A stretch of 64,000 nt of DNA from contig OZ220743.1 in the NCBI GenBank assembly GCA_965116965.1, positions 3,968,001 to 4,032,000 on the forward strand, in the 5' to 3' direction. Below, in pieces: positions 1 to 10,000 of the stretch. Position 1 is the first letter of the stretch. Every line of letters begins with the position of its first letter. Both the position numbers and the translations under genes were made by a program. The notes beneath the pieces are model-generated. The model saw only the letters and a program-made list of their open reading frames with translations. It made no database searches and was not told the origin of the DNA. Origin of the DNA: Aldehydirespirator sp965116965 (lineage in GTDB: Bacteria; Actinomycetota; Acidimicrobiia; Acidimicrobiales; Aldehydirespiratoraceae).

Positions 1-404
1 GGGATGGGCGGCTCCCACGGCGCGGGAGCGGTGAAGGGACGGCGACGGGCTCCATCGGCCTCAACAACTATGTGATCGGCGGCCCCGTTGGCAAACCAGC
101 GGTCTACTTCGGTGGGCGCGAACCCGAGGGCCTTGCGCTCGTCGGTCGTCCTCCACACCAGCACCGCGTCGTCATCGTCGAGGGCGGTGGCCAGTTCGTC
201 GTCCGTGGGCCCGATCAGGCACGGGAACCCGCCGGTGCGGTCACACCCCATTCGGGTGGTGGTGGTCAGCAGGGTTCGGGCCGGCAGGTTCCGGCCCAGC
301 GCGAACAGCAGGGTCGTCTTGCCGCCGCCGCCGACCAGAGCCACCAGCGACCGGCGTCCCAGCCCGAGGGCAACGGCTACGCCGGCAGGGTCGGTGACGC
401 GCAC
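1..404 (-). CDS. yqeC: YqeC-type selenium-dependent hydroxylase accessory protein, 5' part only
   Basis: The gene runs off the left edge, so only about 134 N-terminal codons are visible. Residues 21-36 read VALVGGGGKTTLLFAL, a P-loop. It is followed by TTTTRM near residue 50 and by VVEADGARRRPF near residue 115. These three blocks in this order mark the YqeC family, P-loop proteins genetically linked to maturation of selenium-dependent molybdenum hydroxylases. The GTG start lies six codons after an in-frame TGA and has GAAGGAG just upstream, which fixes the start. It begins 15 nt after the stop of the small membrane-peptide gene on the same strand and lies about 190 bp from a selenocysteine tRNA, so a selenium context is doubly supported. 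The exact biochemical role of YqeC is not established. Confidence 0.85.
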   Translation of the reverse strand, partial: MRVTDPAGVAVALGLGRRSLVALVGGGGKTTLLFALGRNLPARTLLTTTTRMGCDRTGGFPCLIGPTDDELATALDDDDAVLVWRTTDERKALGFAPTEVDRWFANGAADHIVVEADGARRRPFTAPAPWEPPI

Positions 405-419
405 GGCTCCTTCGCCGGG

Positions 420-545
420 TCAGGTCTCCCTGATCTTGCGGGCGAGCACGACGATCACAGCCACGAGGGCGCCCAGGATTATGAGCCGCTTGAGGTTCTT
501 CACCGCGCGAAGCGTAGTGGTCGCGCGCGTGACCGCGGCGGGCAT
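420..545 (-). CDS. Small single-pass membrane peptide (41 aa)
   Basis: A 41-residue reading beginning MPAAVTRATTTLRAVK. One hydrophobic segment (LIILGALVAVIVVLA, about residues 22-36) is bracketed by basic residues, ending ARKIRET. This is a typical small membrane anchor with a positive N-terminal side. A longer reading upstream would run antisense through the selenocysteine tRNA and is less likely, so the internal ATG at 545 is chosen. It sits 15 nt ahead of yqeC on the same strand and may be co-transcribed with it. No family is recognised. The gene is short enough that coding status rests only on the hydrophobic pattern and the operon-like spacing. Confidence 0.45.
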   Translation of the reverse strand: MPAAVTRATTTLRAVKNLKRLIILGALVAVIVVLARKIRET

Positions 546-595
546 AATCTGGGCGACGGCGAGGCAGGGCCTCAAGGACCGATACGCTGCCTCCC

Positions 596-691
596 GGAGG
601 TGTCTGAGCGCCTGGTGGGCTCCCCCGCCTTCAAAGCGGGTGGGACGGGCGATCCCCGTCCGGCGGGTTCGATTCCCGTCCACCTCCGCCA
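596..691 (+). tRNA. selC: tRNA-Sec (anticodon TCA)
   Basis: 96 nt with encoded CCA. The acceptor 5' GGAGGTG pairs with CACCTCC before discriminator G and CCA. The anticodon stem CCCGC/GCGGG encloses the loop CTTCAAA, giving anticodon TCA. The long variable arm has stem GACGGG/CCCGTC, and the T arm carries GGTTCGATTCC. The length, long extra arm and TCA anticodon are those of a bacterial selenocysteine tRNA. It shows that the genome decodes UGA as selenocysteine somewhere. Its 3' end is followed directly by AT-rich accessory DNA, so it may also be an integration target. Confidence 0.95.
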
Positions 692-724
692 GAACTTATT
701 CCAAAAAAGGCTTTTGACCTGCAT

Positions 725-769
725 ATTTCAAGAATTCTAAATAGTCAGTTATTATTTCAAGTATTCTAA
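725..769. repeat. AT-rich direct repeat pair beside tRNA-Sec
   Basis: Two 16-bp copies, ATTTCAAGAATTCTAA (725-740) and ATTTCAAGTATTCTAA (754-769), differ at one base and start 29 bp apart. The first contains the perfect palindrome AGAATTCT. They lie in a markedly AT-rich strip (about 692-775) between the tRNA 3' end and the first island gene. They could be recombinase arm sites or operator half-sites. The rest of 692-1013 shows no gene I can support. Confidence 0.55.
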
Positions 770-1013
770 TTGATCCGCTTAGGATCGGAGCCAACCTGTA
801 ACACGGGTACCGGGACTTGACACCGGATTGCTCAGGATCATCAAGCGGTTGGAGCGCATCCTCGCCGGGGAGCCGGGCGTGCAGCTGATGGATTAAGTCG
901 TTGCGGCACCGTTGATCATCGGTTGACCGGGGTCGTTGTTGTTGACGGAGCTCTGAAGTCAGCCACCAATTCACTTCACCCATACGACAACGTCGCGTCG
1001 GGCCGCTCCCGTC

Positions 1014-4000
1014 GTGAGCTTCGGCTCGAATAGCGTGCTTGTGGTGCCAGAGCTCTCCACACTCGAATCAACAGTTCTGGGCGCCGTCATCTCAGCTGTT
1101 GTGGGCGCACTCATCCCCCCACTAAGGCGATGGGTTGTAGGCATTGTGCGCCTGTGTGTGGACCGCAGCCGGGGTCTCTACCGGAGAGCGCGGTCTCGCG
1201 GACACGATGCTCCGGTGGCGCGCCCCAGTCTCCGGGAGCCCATCGGTGAAGCGGCTCGTCCCCAGCAGTCGATGATTGCGCAGACGGCGTATCGCTATGA
1301 GCGGCTGTGGAGCATGTCGCGCGTGTTGGATCTGTTGGACGGAAAGGTTCGCTGGATTCGATGGGAGCCGCCAGGCGCGAGCGGGGTGGCAGTTGACTGG
1401 GTTCTCGAAGCGGATGGCGACGTTTGGGTGGAGGAGGTCAAGTACCGGTCTCGCGGGTGGACGATCAGCGAACTCGATGAGCGACGTGTGCTCGCTGTTG
1501 CGAAAGGCCAGATCGATCAAGGGCGACGTTTCCGCTTACTGACGGCCTCAGGTGCTGCGAAGCTTGAGACGCTGGCGGATTGTGCCAGGAGGTCTGAGTC
1601 CTTCGCCGACTACGAAGCGCTCTTGACCGGAGGGCTTAGGGCTGACCTTGAGAGGGTTGCCGCTTGCTGGAGTGTCTCACCGGAGAGCGCTTGGTCGGTT
1701 CTGCAAGACATAGAGGTTGAGCACGAGCCTGTCCGCTCGTTAGAGCGGTTCATTGAGATGAGGTTGCGGATTCGGTATGCGGACAGAGCTGAGAGTGTCT
1801 GGGAAGCGCTGGAGCGCTTTTACATGGCACACATCCACGAGCACCTAACGGCCCAGCAGGTTCTGGAACATCTCGAGTCCGAGGGTCTTCGCCAACTGCC
1901 GAGAACTGGCGATACGGGCGTCAGCAGACGGCTGCGCCAGTCCCGGCGACGCCATCAGGAGCATGTCAAGCAGTTCGAGCCGCCGGGAGGTCTAGCGCCA
2001 ACAGGCGACGTGGACGCAGTGGTGGGGATGCTGCGTGACCCCGACGGCAAGCAGATTGTCGTTGTTGAAGGTCGGGCGGGATCGGGCAAGTCGACCGTGG
2101 CCGCCGCGGCTGCAGCCGCGCTAGCAGAGAGCGGCTGGCACGTCGCTGCTGTCCGGATGGATGTCGCCGAGACGTTGTTGACGTCGGATGCTCTGGGCCG
2201 GGCGATGGAACTGACCGAATCGCCGTCTGTGCTGCTGGCGGTTGTTTCCGACGGGCAGCCGGCGCTTCTTGTTGTGGACCAACTCGACGCGGTCAGTCTC
2301 CACAGCGGCCGAGTTCCTGACAGCTTTGACGCCGTCAACGAGGTCCTGTTGGAGATCGAACACTACCCCAACCTCAAGGTGCTGCTTGCTTGTCGTACCG
2401 TCGACCTTGAGCGCGACCAACGGCTCGGTTCATTGCGGACCGGCGAGCGGGTCGGTCGCCACGCTGTGGGTGAACTCGACATCGAGACTGTCAGGACACA
2501 TTTGGCTGCATGTGGCATCGACGCGCCGGGCTCGAGCCCGACGATGGAGTTGCTACGCATTCCTCTGCACTTGTCGCTGTTCATCCGGCTTTCCGATGAG
2601 GGCCGTGCCCGCCCGTATGTGACCCTGCAGCAGCTCTATGACCGCTACACCCAGGAGGCGCGCTCCAGAGTCGCTCGTAACGTCGGGAGCCTGGATTGGG
2701 ATCAGACCGCGGGTGCCATTGTTGACTACATGAGCCGTGAGGGGATGCTGGCGGCGCCGGCTGCAGTGCTCTATGGGGCATCTCCACAACAGGCCGAGGC
2801 TCTCGTGTCTGAGTCGGTGATCGTGCGCCACGGCGCGGTCGTCACGTTCTTTCATGAGTCGTACTTCGACTACCTCTTCGCGGTGTCGTTCGTCGGCGCA
2901 GGCCGTGACTTGCGGGCTTTTCTGGTTGACTCCGACCAAGGCCTGTTCCGGCGTGCCCAGACGCGCCAGGTGCTTGAGCATCTCGCCGCGACTGACCGGA
3001 AGCGGTTCATATCGGTCGTGGTCGAGTTGCTCGAAGGCGAAGACATTCGGTTCCATCTCAAGGTTGTCGTCGTAGGCGTGCTTCGCCAGATCGAACCTGT
3101 GCCCGGGCACTGGGCGGCGTTGGAGCATCTGGCGTGGAGCGGCTCACCGCTCGGGGTGAGGCTGCTCAGGCTGCTGTGCAATCCGGGATGGTTCGATGCA
3201 GCGGACAGCCTTGGTCGGTGGGACGCATGGCTTGAGGATCCGCAGCGGGCCGAGACCGCCCACGACGAACTCGCGATCGTCGCGAAGCATCGTCCCGCCC
3301 GGGTCGCGGAACTCATCCGCCCCCGCTTGGAGGACTCGGAGCAGTGGCGCCACTGCCTGCAGAGGATCATGTGGTTGTCGCTGTGCAGCGAACTTGTCGA
3401 CCTGATCGCCGACGCGATCACGATGGGACTCTTCGACGACGCTGACCGCCCGACGGGGGGCCTTGGCTTCTGGATGAACCTGCACCGGTTCAAGGACGAC
3501 GATCCTGCTGGCGCGGCCCGGCTCATCGGGGTGTTCCTTGACCGCGGCCTAGAACGCGCCAAGCTCGCCGGCAGCGATGATCCGTTCAAGTCCGGACACC
3601 TGCGTTCGGACTCTCAATCCGAGTCAGAAATCGCCGACGTGGCTCGCAAAGCCCCAGCGGAGTTCATCAGGCACGTGCTGCCGTTCGTCATCGAAGTAGC
3701 GGGAGCCGACCTGCACTATCCCGACGGGGGACTACCTGTCGGGCGATGGCATAGCCGCTTGTCGTTGGTACACGGCGTGGACAACGTCGTGTTCGCCGCC
3801 ACCGAGAAGGCTCTGCTGGCGCTGGCGGAACAAGACCCGGCGCAATGCGCCGACGCTCTGCCACCGCTGCGCTCCGCTGAGATCTTCGAGTTGCGGTACC
3901 TGGCCTGCCGAGCCCTGGCGAACATGGGTGACGCTGATGATGCGGTCAGCTGGCTAGTGTCGGACGAGCGCAATCTCATGCTGGGATCGGGCGGCGTCTC

Positions 4001-5636
4001 GAAGTCAGCGGCACGCGAGCTGATCGAGCAATGCTCGCCCGGATGCCCTTCCGGCCTGTTCGACGCGCTGGAGGCCGCGATACTCGACCACTGGCCGATC
4101 TGGGAGACAGACGCATCTCGCGGCCATTCGCAATACGAACTGCTCGCAGCGCTGGACTCCACGAGACTGTCCCCAACAGCACGGCGAAGGCTCCACGAAC
4201 TGGAGAACCGGTTCCCGGACTGGCCACCGCAACCAGCGGAGCCGGCCGTTTGGTCCGGGGCTGTGGGGTCACCGATCGACGGCGACGAGTCCGTGAACAT
4301 GTCCGACGACGACTGGATCGCCGCCCTGCAGCGATACATCGACGAAGAACCGCGGTGGGACGGCGACCGCGTCGTCGGCGGCGCACACCAGCTAGCCAGC
4401 ATGCTCGGCGAACAAGCCAAGGGCGACCCTGCGCGCTTCTCGCGAATCGCGCTCCGCTTCGACGCAGACATTCCCGATGCCGCGATGAACGCAGTCATCC
4501 GCAGCGTCGAGAGCCACATCGGGGTCGAGGCCCTGACCGACCTTTGCGAGCACGCCTACAGCGTCTACGGCTCAAGGGTCGGGCGGGCCGTGTGCAGCGC
4601 GATCGGTCGTGCCGATGCTGTGAACCCGCGCCTGGTGGCACTACTCACCGCCTACGCCAGCGACGCCGACCCCGAGCGCGAGGAAGCCCGAACCGAAGCG
4701 TTCACTGGCGACTATCTCTACGGCGGCGACTTCCTCACAGCGGGGTTGAACTCGACGCGGGGACAAGCAGCCCTCTCAGCCGCCGCGCTGCTGTTCAGAT
4801 CAGCCGACCACCTCAACGCTCTGATGCCCACAGTGGACGCCCTCACGCAAGACGACATAGTCGCGGTGCGAGTCTGCGCCGCCGAAGCGGTCACCGCCTT
4901 GTTGAACCATGCAGCCGCACAGGCGCTGGATCTGGCTGAGCGCATGCTTAACGCCGACATCGAAGTCCTCGATGCGCAAACCAGCGAGAGACTCCTTACT
5001 CATGCTGTGCTGCGCGACCCCGACCGATTCGCCGCAACACTGGCCGAAGCCATCGCAGGACCAGAAGACATTGCGGTGCGGGGCGGGCGGATCTGGGCGG
5101 TGACGCGCTGGAGCGGACGACTACCCGCCGGACTCGACACCGACGTGTGTGCCCTGCCGGCAGCGGCCCGCCGTGGTGCCGTCGAGGCATTCGCGTCCAA
5201 CGTTGCGGACAGCCTCGAGGACCTGCGCCGCGTGTTCGACGACGACGATCCCGAGGTTCAGGCGAACCTCGGGATAGCGATTCACAGACTCGACAATGTC
5301 TCGGCATCCGAGATGGAAGGCCTGATCAGTGCTCTCACAACGAGCAGTGCATTCCCCCGACACATGGACAGCCTCATGTACGCGCTTGAGCAGCTGCCTG
5401 CCGAGATGCCGGCCAACGCCGTCACCGCATGCGAGCGCGTCGTCGAGATCACCGGAGCTGACCTCGTAGACCCATCCAAGGCCAGCGCGCTCACCGGTCT
5501 CCACATGGTCACCGTGGTGCTGCGCCTATACCGACAGGGAGACCAAGAAACCAGAGTCCGCTGCCTGAACATCATCGACCGGCTCGCAGAGTTCAACCTG
5601 TACGACCTAGAACGGGCGCTCGACGACGAGAGATGA
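1014..5636 (+). CDS. Giant STAND NTPase with N-terminal PD-(D/E)XK-like nuclease head (Avs-like)
   Basis: 1540 aa from a GTG start. Order: a hydrophobic segment at about residues 18-45; a restriction-endonuclease-like domain at about 90-190, with an acidic residue in VDWVLEADGDVW followed by EEVKYR (an E-x-K pair); a P-loop GRAGSGKST near 353; Walker B LLVVDQLDAV near 420; and FHESYFDYLF near 613, the winged-helix block typical of NACHT/STAND ATPases. The remaining 900 residues are alpha-helical, repeat-like (HEAT-type) sequence. This effector-ATPase-sensor plan is that of the Avs family and other NLR-like antiphage proteins: the C-terminal repeats sense a phage product, the ATPase oligomerises and the head is activated. 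Function is inferred from architecture. The N-terminal hydrophobic stretch is unusual and may tether the protein to membrane. No partner gene is adjacent. Confidence 0.75.
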   Translation: MSFGSNSVLVVPELSTLESTVLGAVISAVVGALIPPLRRWVVGIVRLCVDRSRGLYRRARSRGHDAPVARPSLREPIGEAARPQQSMIAQTAYRYERLWSMSRVLDLLDGKVRWIRWEPPGASGVAVDWVLEADGDVWVEEVKYRSRGWTISELDERRVLAVAKGQIDQGRRFRLLTASGAAKLETLADCARRSESFADYEALLTGGLRADLERVAACWSVSPESAWSVLQDIEVEHEPVRSLERFIEMRLRIRYADRAESVWEALERFYMAHIHEHLTAQQVLEHLESEGLRQLPRTGDTGVSRRLRQSRRRHQEHVKQFEPPGGLAPTGDVDAVVGMLRDPDGKQIVVVEGRAGSGKSTVAAAAAAALAESGWHVAAVRMDVAETLLTSDALGRAMELTESPSVLLAVVSDGQPALLVVDQLDAVSLHSGRVPDSFDAVNEVLLEIEHYPNLKVLLACRTVDLERDQRLGSLRTGERVGRHAVGELDIETVRTHLAACGIDAPGSSPTMELLRIPLHLSLFIRLSDEGRARPYVTLQQLYDRYTQEARSRVARNVGSLDWDQTAGAIVDYMSREGMLAAPAAVLYGASPQQAEALVSESVIVRHGAVVTFFHESYFDYLFAVSFVGAGRDLRAFLVDSDQGLFRRAQTRQVLEHLAATDRKRFISVVVELLEGEDIRFHLKVVVVGVLRQIEPVPGHWAALEHLAWSGSPLGVRLLRLLCNPGWFDAADSLGRWDAWLEDPQRAETAHDELAIVAKHRPARVAELIRPRLEDSEQWRHCLQRIMWLSLCSELVDLIADAITMGLFDDADRPTGGLGFWMNLHRFKDDDPAGAARLIGVFLDRGLERAKLAGSDDPFKSGHLRSDSQSESEIADVARKAPAEFIRHVLPFVIEVAGADLHYPDGGLPVGRWHSRLSLVHGVDNVVFAATEKALLALAEQDPAQCADALPPLRSAEIFELRYLACRALANMGDADDAVSWLVSDERNLMLGSGGVSKSAARELIEQCSPGCPSGLFDALEAAILDHWPIWETDASRGHSQYELLAALDSTRLSPTARRRLHELENRFPDWPPQPAEPAVWSGAVGSPIDGDESVNMSDDDWIAALQRYIDEEPRWDGDRVVGGAHQLASMLGEQAKGDPARFSRIALRFDADIPDAAMNAVIRSVESHIGVEALTDLCEHAYSVYGSRVGRAVCSAIGRADAVNPRLVALLTAYASDADPEREEARTEAFTGDYLYGGDFLTAGLNSTRGQAALSAAALLFRSADHLNALMPTVDALTQDDIVAVRVCAAEAVTALLNHAAAQALDLAERMLNADIEVLDAQTSERLLTHAVLRDPDRFAATLAEAIAGPEDIAVRGGRIWAVTRWSGRLPAGLDTDVCALPAAARRGAVEAFASNVADSLEDLRRVFDDDDPEVQANLGIAIHRLDNVSASEMEGLISALTTSSAFPRHMDSLMYALEQLPAEMPANAVTACERVVEITGADLVDPSKASALTGLHMVTVVLRLYRQGDQETRVRCLNIIDRLAEFNLYDLERALDDER

Positions 5637-5795
5637 GGCCGAAGACACCTGCCTCGTCCCGCGAAAAGGGATCCGCCCGAGCCGTGGTCCGTACGCACCT
5701 GGTGTGCCCTGGGGTCTCACGCGGTGAGCTTGGTTGATTCCGGGCATCGGTGATGGCGTGACGGAGTTCGAGCGTCGCCGGGTGTTGCATGGAGT

Positions 5796-5960
5796 TCAGG
5801 TGGGTGCGATGTGTTGTGCCCAGGTTTCCATCAGTGGCCTGCGGCGCTCGCGCATGTCGGATCTGGCTTAGGCGGCTTCGGTGCGGTCTCTGACGGCGTG
5901 GCCGAGTGCTGTCTCGGCGAAGTCCCGGGGAACTGCGGTGTCGCTGCCGGGGGCACTCTC
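5796..5960 (-). pseudogene. Decayed tyrosine-integrase C-terminal tail
   Basis: Reading the minus strand gives VPRDFAETALGHAVRDRTEA, then A-stop-ARSDMRERRRPLMETWAQHI and a stop. This matches the very C-terminus of phage/P4-type integrases, where the stretch normally reads VPREVAE..LAH...D.TEAAYRRSDL.ERRR.LM..WA. The TAA replaces the expected Tyr codon, and everything upstream of about 5960 is unrelated AT-rich DNA. The gene is both truncated and nonsense-mutated. The rest of 5637-6218 shows no supported gene. Confidence 0.7.
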
Positions 5961-6218
5961 TTCGATCAAAAAATAGCGTTTGAACTGGTCTTATACTTCA
6001 TTCTCAGAGTTGGTTACCACTCAAGCTATTCACAATGCGGGCCGCGGGTTGGCACGCTGACGGTGCTTGTTCGCTCATCTGAGCCGCGCGGCGAAACTCC
6101 GAGGGCGCATGAAGAGAATCGACGCTACGGAGCTTGTGAAGCTAACCCCGGCCTGGCAGCAGCGCTGACGGGCTGGGAGCCGCTAGAAGTGATCAGGCAC
6201 ACACCGGGGGCTAGAGCG

Positions 6219-6704
6219 ATGTCATCAACCCACACGCTGACGCTGCCAGGCGCCATGATCGAACGCGGATTCTGGCTCTATGTGTGGAGGATCGCATCGC
6301 CCATCGGCGAATTGCTGTACGTGGGACGCACCGGGGACAGTTCGTCGACAAACGCGGCAACTCCATTCGCGCGCATGGGTCAGCACCTCGGCACTAACTA
6401 CCGCCAGAACCCCGTGCGACGCCACTTGGAACGTCGCCTGGTCCCTCCAGAGACGTGCACGGCGTTTGATCTGATCGCCCACGGTCCGATCTTCGAGGAG
6501 GCACAGGACTGGGCAACGCACCAGAAACGTCGAGATGTCGTTGCCGTTCTAGAGAAGGCTCTCGCCGACGCCTTGACACGTTTGGGATACGACGTACTCA
6601 ACGAGGTCAAGGATCAGCACGACTTGGATGTTCGTCTCTGGGCGAAGGTCCGCGAGGAGTTCGCTGCTTACTTCCCACGATTGGGCGAGACCCGTGAGGA
6701 ATAG
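6219..6704 (+). CDS. GIY-YIG-like nuclease-domain protein
   Basis: 161 aa from ATG at 6219. The open frame extends further upstream, but that part is low-quality sequence beside an integrase remnant, so the internal ATG is preferred. The N-terminus has WLYVWRI followed ten residues later by LYVGRTGDS, equivalent to the GIY and YIG strands. RMGQHLG supplies the conserved Arg/His region, and LEKALADALTRLG...LNEV provides the Glu and Asn of the fold. It is a single-domain protein with no obvious DNA-binding extension. It lies alone between the two large STAND genes, on the same strand. It may be a free-standing nuclease or a specialised accessory; the substrate cannot be read from the sequence. 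No clear Shine-Dalgarno site precedes the start, so the exact N-terminus is uncertain. Confidence 0.6.
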   Translation: MSSTHTLTLPGAMIERGFWLYVWRIASPIGELLYVGRTGDSSSTNAATPFARMGQHLGTNYRQNPVRRHLERRLVPPETCTAFDLIAHGPIFEEAQDWATHQKRRDVVAVLEKALADALTRLGYDVLNEVKDQHDLDVRLWAKVREEFAAYFPRLGETREE

Positions 6705-7054
6705 ACGAGCACGACACAGACCACACTCACCGAGGCCGTCCGTCGCGTGATGGGTTGATCCTTGCCGCGCCATCATGGAAACCACGTTGTAGGTTCTGCG
6801 AACCCCGCCGTACGCCCCATTACACGGAGTCCGCCGCCTTCCTGACTCGCCTGGGGCGCCGCAGAGCTGACGGCAGCGGAGCGTAGCTGCGTACTGCCGC
6901 CACTTATCAAGAGAGGTACCGCTGACCGACGTTGAAGGGCCTTGGCGGTCTTGGCTTCAGCGATGATCGATTCGCTTCTCTCGGTCGCAGCACGGGCCTC
7001 GGCTGCCGCTTCCATCGGTTTGCGCTTCTGTTGGGCCGCGAAGTCCGATAATGG
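6705..7054. other. 350-bp intergenic stretch
   Basis: Between the GIY-YIG gene and the second STAND gene. No gene, tRNA or repeat is recognised. Its 3' end must hold the promoter and leader of the large downstream gene, but no clear -35/-10 pair stands out. Confidence 0.4.
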
Positions 7055-10000
7055 GTGACGATGGCAAGTCTGTGGCCAACGCATCGGGGCTACGCATACC
7101 AGGATCTGATGGTTGCGTGCCGGCTTGTTGACATGGTGTTGGGCACCTTGATCGAGGCACGTGTGGACGACCGTGTGATGCCTGACGACTGCTTTGACGA
7201 TCTGAAGACTGTGGAAGTCAGCGGAACTCGCGAGCACATTCAGATCAAGCACACCCAACATGGTGAGCGCTCCTTGTCATTGGCGACCTTTACGAGCGAT
7301 TCGCGTCGGTTGCGGCTCGACAGGGTCATCGGGGCGGTTCTCGCCAACCGCGTGGTGACGGGATTCGATGCGAATGTTCAGCTGTTCCGGATAGTCGTTC
7401 GCGATGCGGCTCCAGCTGACGCTCGTCTCCGGTCTGTGCTTGTGTCAGCCCCGGTTGATCCTGGACCGTTCGTGCCCGGTGCGGGGACGACCCGCTTAGC
7501 CTTTGACTCTGCGGCGTTGTGGGCCCAGGTACATCAGCAGCCCGCAGCCGACACGCGGTCCGGTGAATTCCCCTTCGCCTTTGTGGGGAATCAGCTAACG
7601 GATCTGTCGCGATCAGATCTCGACTGGGTTTGTGACCGAGTTGTGGTCGAGGTCGCGGCCCCGCCCAGTAGTGGCGACCTGCTTGAGCCGGCTGCAGCTG
7701 AGCGGCTGTTGCTGAGGCGTGTTCGAGACGAGCTTGGAGCCGGAGTGTTCCCGAATGTGGACCGGTCTCCAGTCGATGTCGCAGCGGCAGTGATCGCAAC
7801 GGCCCGTGCGGCGCGAGAGGGCAGGGTCGACGCAACAGCTACAGAGATCCTGCGGTGGGCACGGTTGCGCAGCGATTACGGAGCAGTGTCGCGAGCTCAT
7901 CCTGTAGACGAGTCGGTGAAAATCTTCAGGCAGGCTGCGGTGCAGCTATTCGTGGACTCTGCCGCTGATCGAGCACAGGCCGGAGGGGCGCTGATCGCTG
8001 TAGGACCGCCGGGCCAGGGCAAGTCCTGGTTGTGTCACCAGGTATTGAAGGAGTTCGAGAAGTGGGGTTGGTTGACTGCGGAGCACTACTGCTATCTCGG
8101 CGACGCTGACCAGGAACGCGCCCAGCGGGTACTCGCCGAAAGGGTGTTCGGCAGCCTCATCGCCCGGCTCGCGGAGGCGGACGCCAGGCTGGTCACCGAG
8201 AATCGACCGCTGCTAGCGGCCGATGAAGACAGCCTCGCGGCATGCGTAGCAAGATCCATCGAGTTGGAGCCTGAGCGTCGTGTCGCTCTGGTAGTCGACG
8301 GTTTGGACCATGTCAGCCGGGTCCGTGCCAGCGATGCTCGGGAATGCGATCCCTCCCAGAGTCTCGCCGAAGCGCTCGCGTCGCTGGAACTGCCAGCGGG
8401 CAGCGTCCTCATCGTCTTGAGTCAACCAGGCTCCCACTTGTCGCCGCTTGAGCGCTCTGGTGCCGCAACCCTGAAGGTTCCCCGTCTTGATGAGATGGAA
8501 CTCTGCAACCTCGTCGTGAGGCACGGCCTGATGCCAGATGATGCATCGCACGGAACTGAAGGGACTTGGTTGCTTTCTGGAGAGATGGAGATTGCCGAAT
8601 TCCTCGATGCTTTATCGACTCGGTCCGACGGCAACGCCCTGTACGCCACCTACTTGTGCCGCGAGGTATTGAGACACGATCAAGCTCAAGCAGGCGCGGC
8701 GGCGATTGTGATGGGGCTGCCAGCATTCGACGGAACGCTCAAGAGCTACTACGAGCACCTGCGGTCTGCTCTGACCCCCGGAGGGGCGTGGGTCGCGGAT
8801 CTGATAGCCCTGATCGACTTCTCAATTACGCGCAGCGAGCTGAAAGCGATACGGCCTGACACGGAGCACCACATAGACGACGCGCTCGCGGTTCTTGCTC
8901 CTGTTCTCTGCGAACATGCGATGCAGGGCGGCGTCCGCATATACCACGAGTCCTTCGCAAGGTACTGGTGCGAACCCTTCCAAGCGAACCCATCTGTGCG
9001 CGCCGCGCTCCTTGAACACATGACGGACTGGTTGACGAGCCTGGGCTTCTTCGACGATCAGCGTGCCTACTGCCACCTGATTCCGCTGTTGGCTGATTCG
9101 GGGCGTGACAGCGAAGTGGTGGAGATGATCGGCATCGACTTTGTAGTTCGGTCGATCGCGGCGGGATTCGCAGCCTTCGAGATCACCAAGAACCTGGCTC
9201 GCGCCATCCGGTGTGCCTCGCGAGTCGGCGACTGGGCCAAGGTTGCTCGCTTCGTGGAACTGGTTCGTGCCGCCGAGTGCTACCAGCGAGAACGCTACGA
9301 CTCCGTCCTCGTCGATTTTGCTGATGTCCCCGTCGGGCTTCTGGGCTCAGAAGCGGTTGCGGAGCGTCTGCTTCATGACGATCGCACAGTCATGCCCGTT
9401 CGGGCCGGTCTTCAGATGTGTGCTGCTGTTGATGGGTTGGGGGGCGTCGCTCCCTGGGAGCACTATCTGGACCGGTTTGATCGCGAGCCCGACTTCGACG
9501 GCGTCGTGTACGACGGAGACTCCGATCGAGCTGTCGCGCTGGCCTACCTGCGCGGATGGCTTCGCCTGGAAGCGGTCACCGGACTCCGCGGACTGCGTCG
9601 AGACACCTCCCCCACAACTGCACCAGCAGGAGTTGACCTAGCCGTCCGGCAAGACCCCGGCGAACCGCCCGATCATCCCGCGGCAGCAACAGATCAGACC
9701 GACTGGCAGGAGGTGGCCGCCTACATCGGCGAGAATCAGCTTGACGCATATGACGTAATGGAGGTCATCCTCGACACGTTCGGCTCAGATGGCGTGCGGC
9801 AGATCACCCCCCTGCTGGAACAGCCCGCGACCGTGTTCCTGAGCGTGGCGCGACACGTCGCGGATCGCCACTTGGAGGCAGAACTCGGAACGGCACGATC
9901 CTGGGCGCTCGAAGCTGTGCAGCACGGAACTGCCGCAGGCGCTCTGCACGTCGTGCTTTCACTCGGCGTCGATGTGAACGAAGTAGTCGGCTCCGGTCCG

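Noticed and set aside
72..740. 222-aa plus-strand reading across the left edge
   Set aside because: It is the complement of yqeC and of the small membrane gene and runs through the tRNA.
5811..6218. N-terminal extension of the GIY-YIG protein
   Set aside because: The upstream part overlaps an integrase remnant on the other strand and does not resemble a domain; the internal ATG is preferred.
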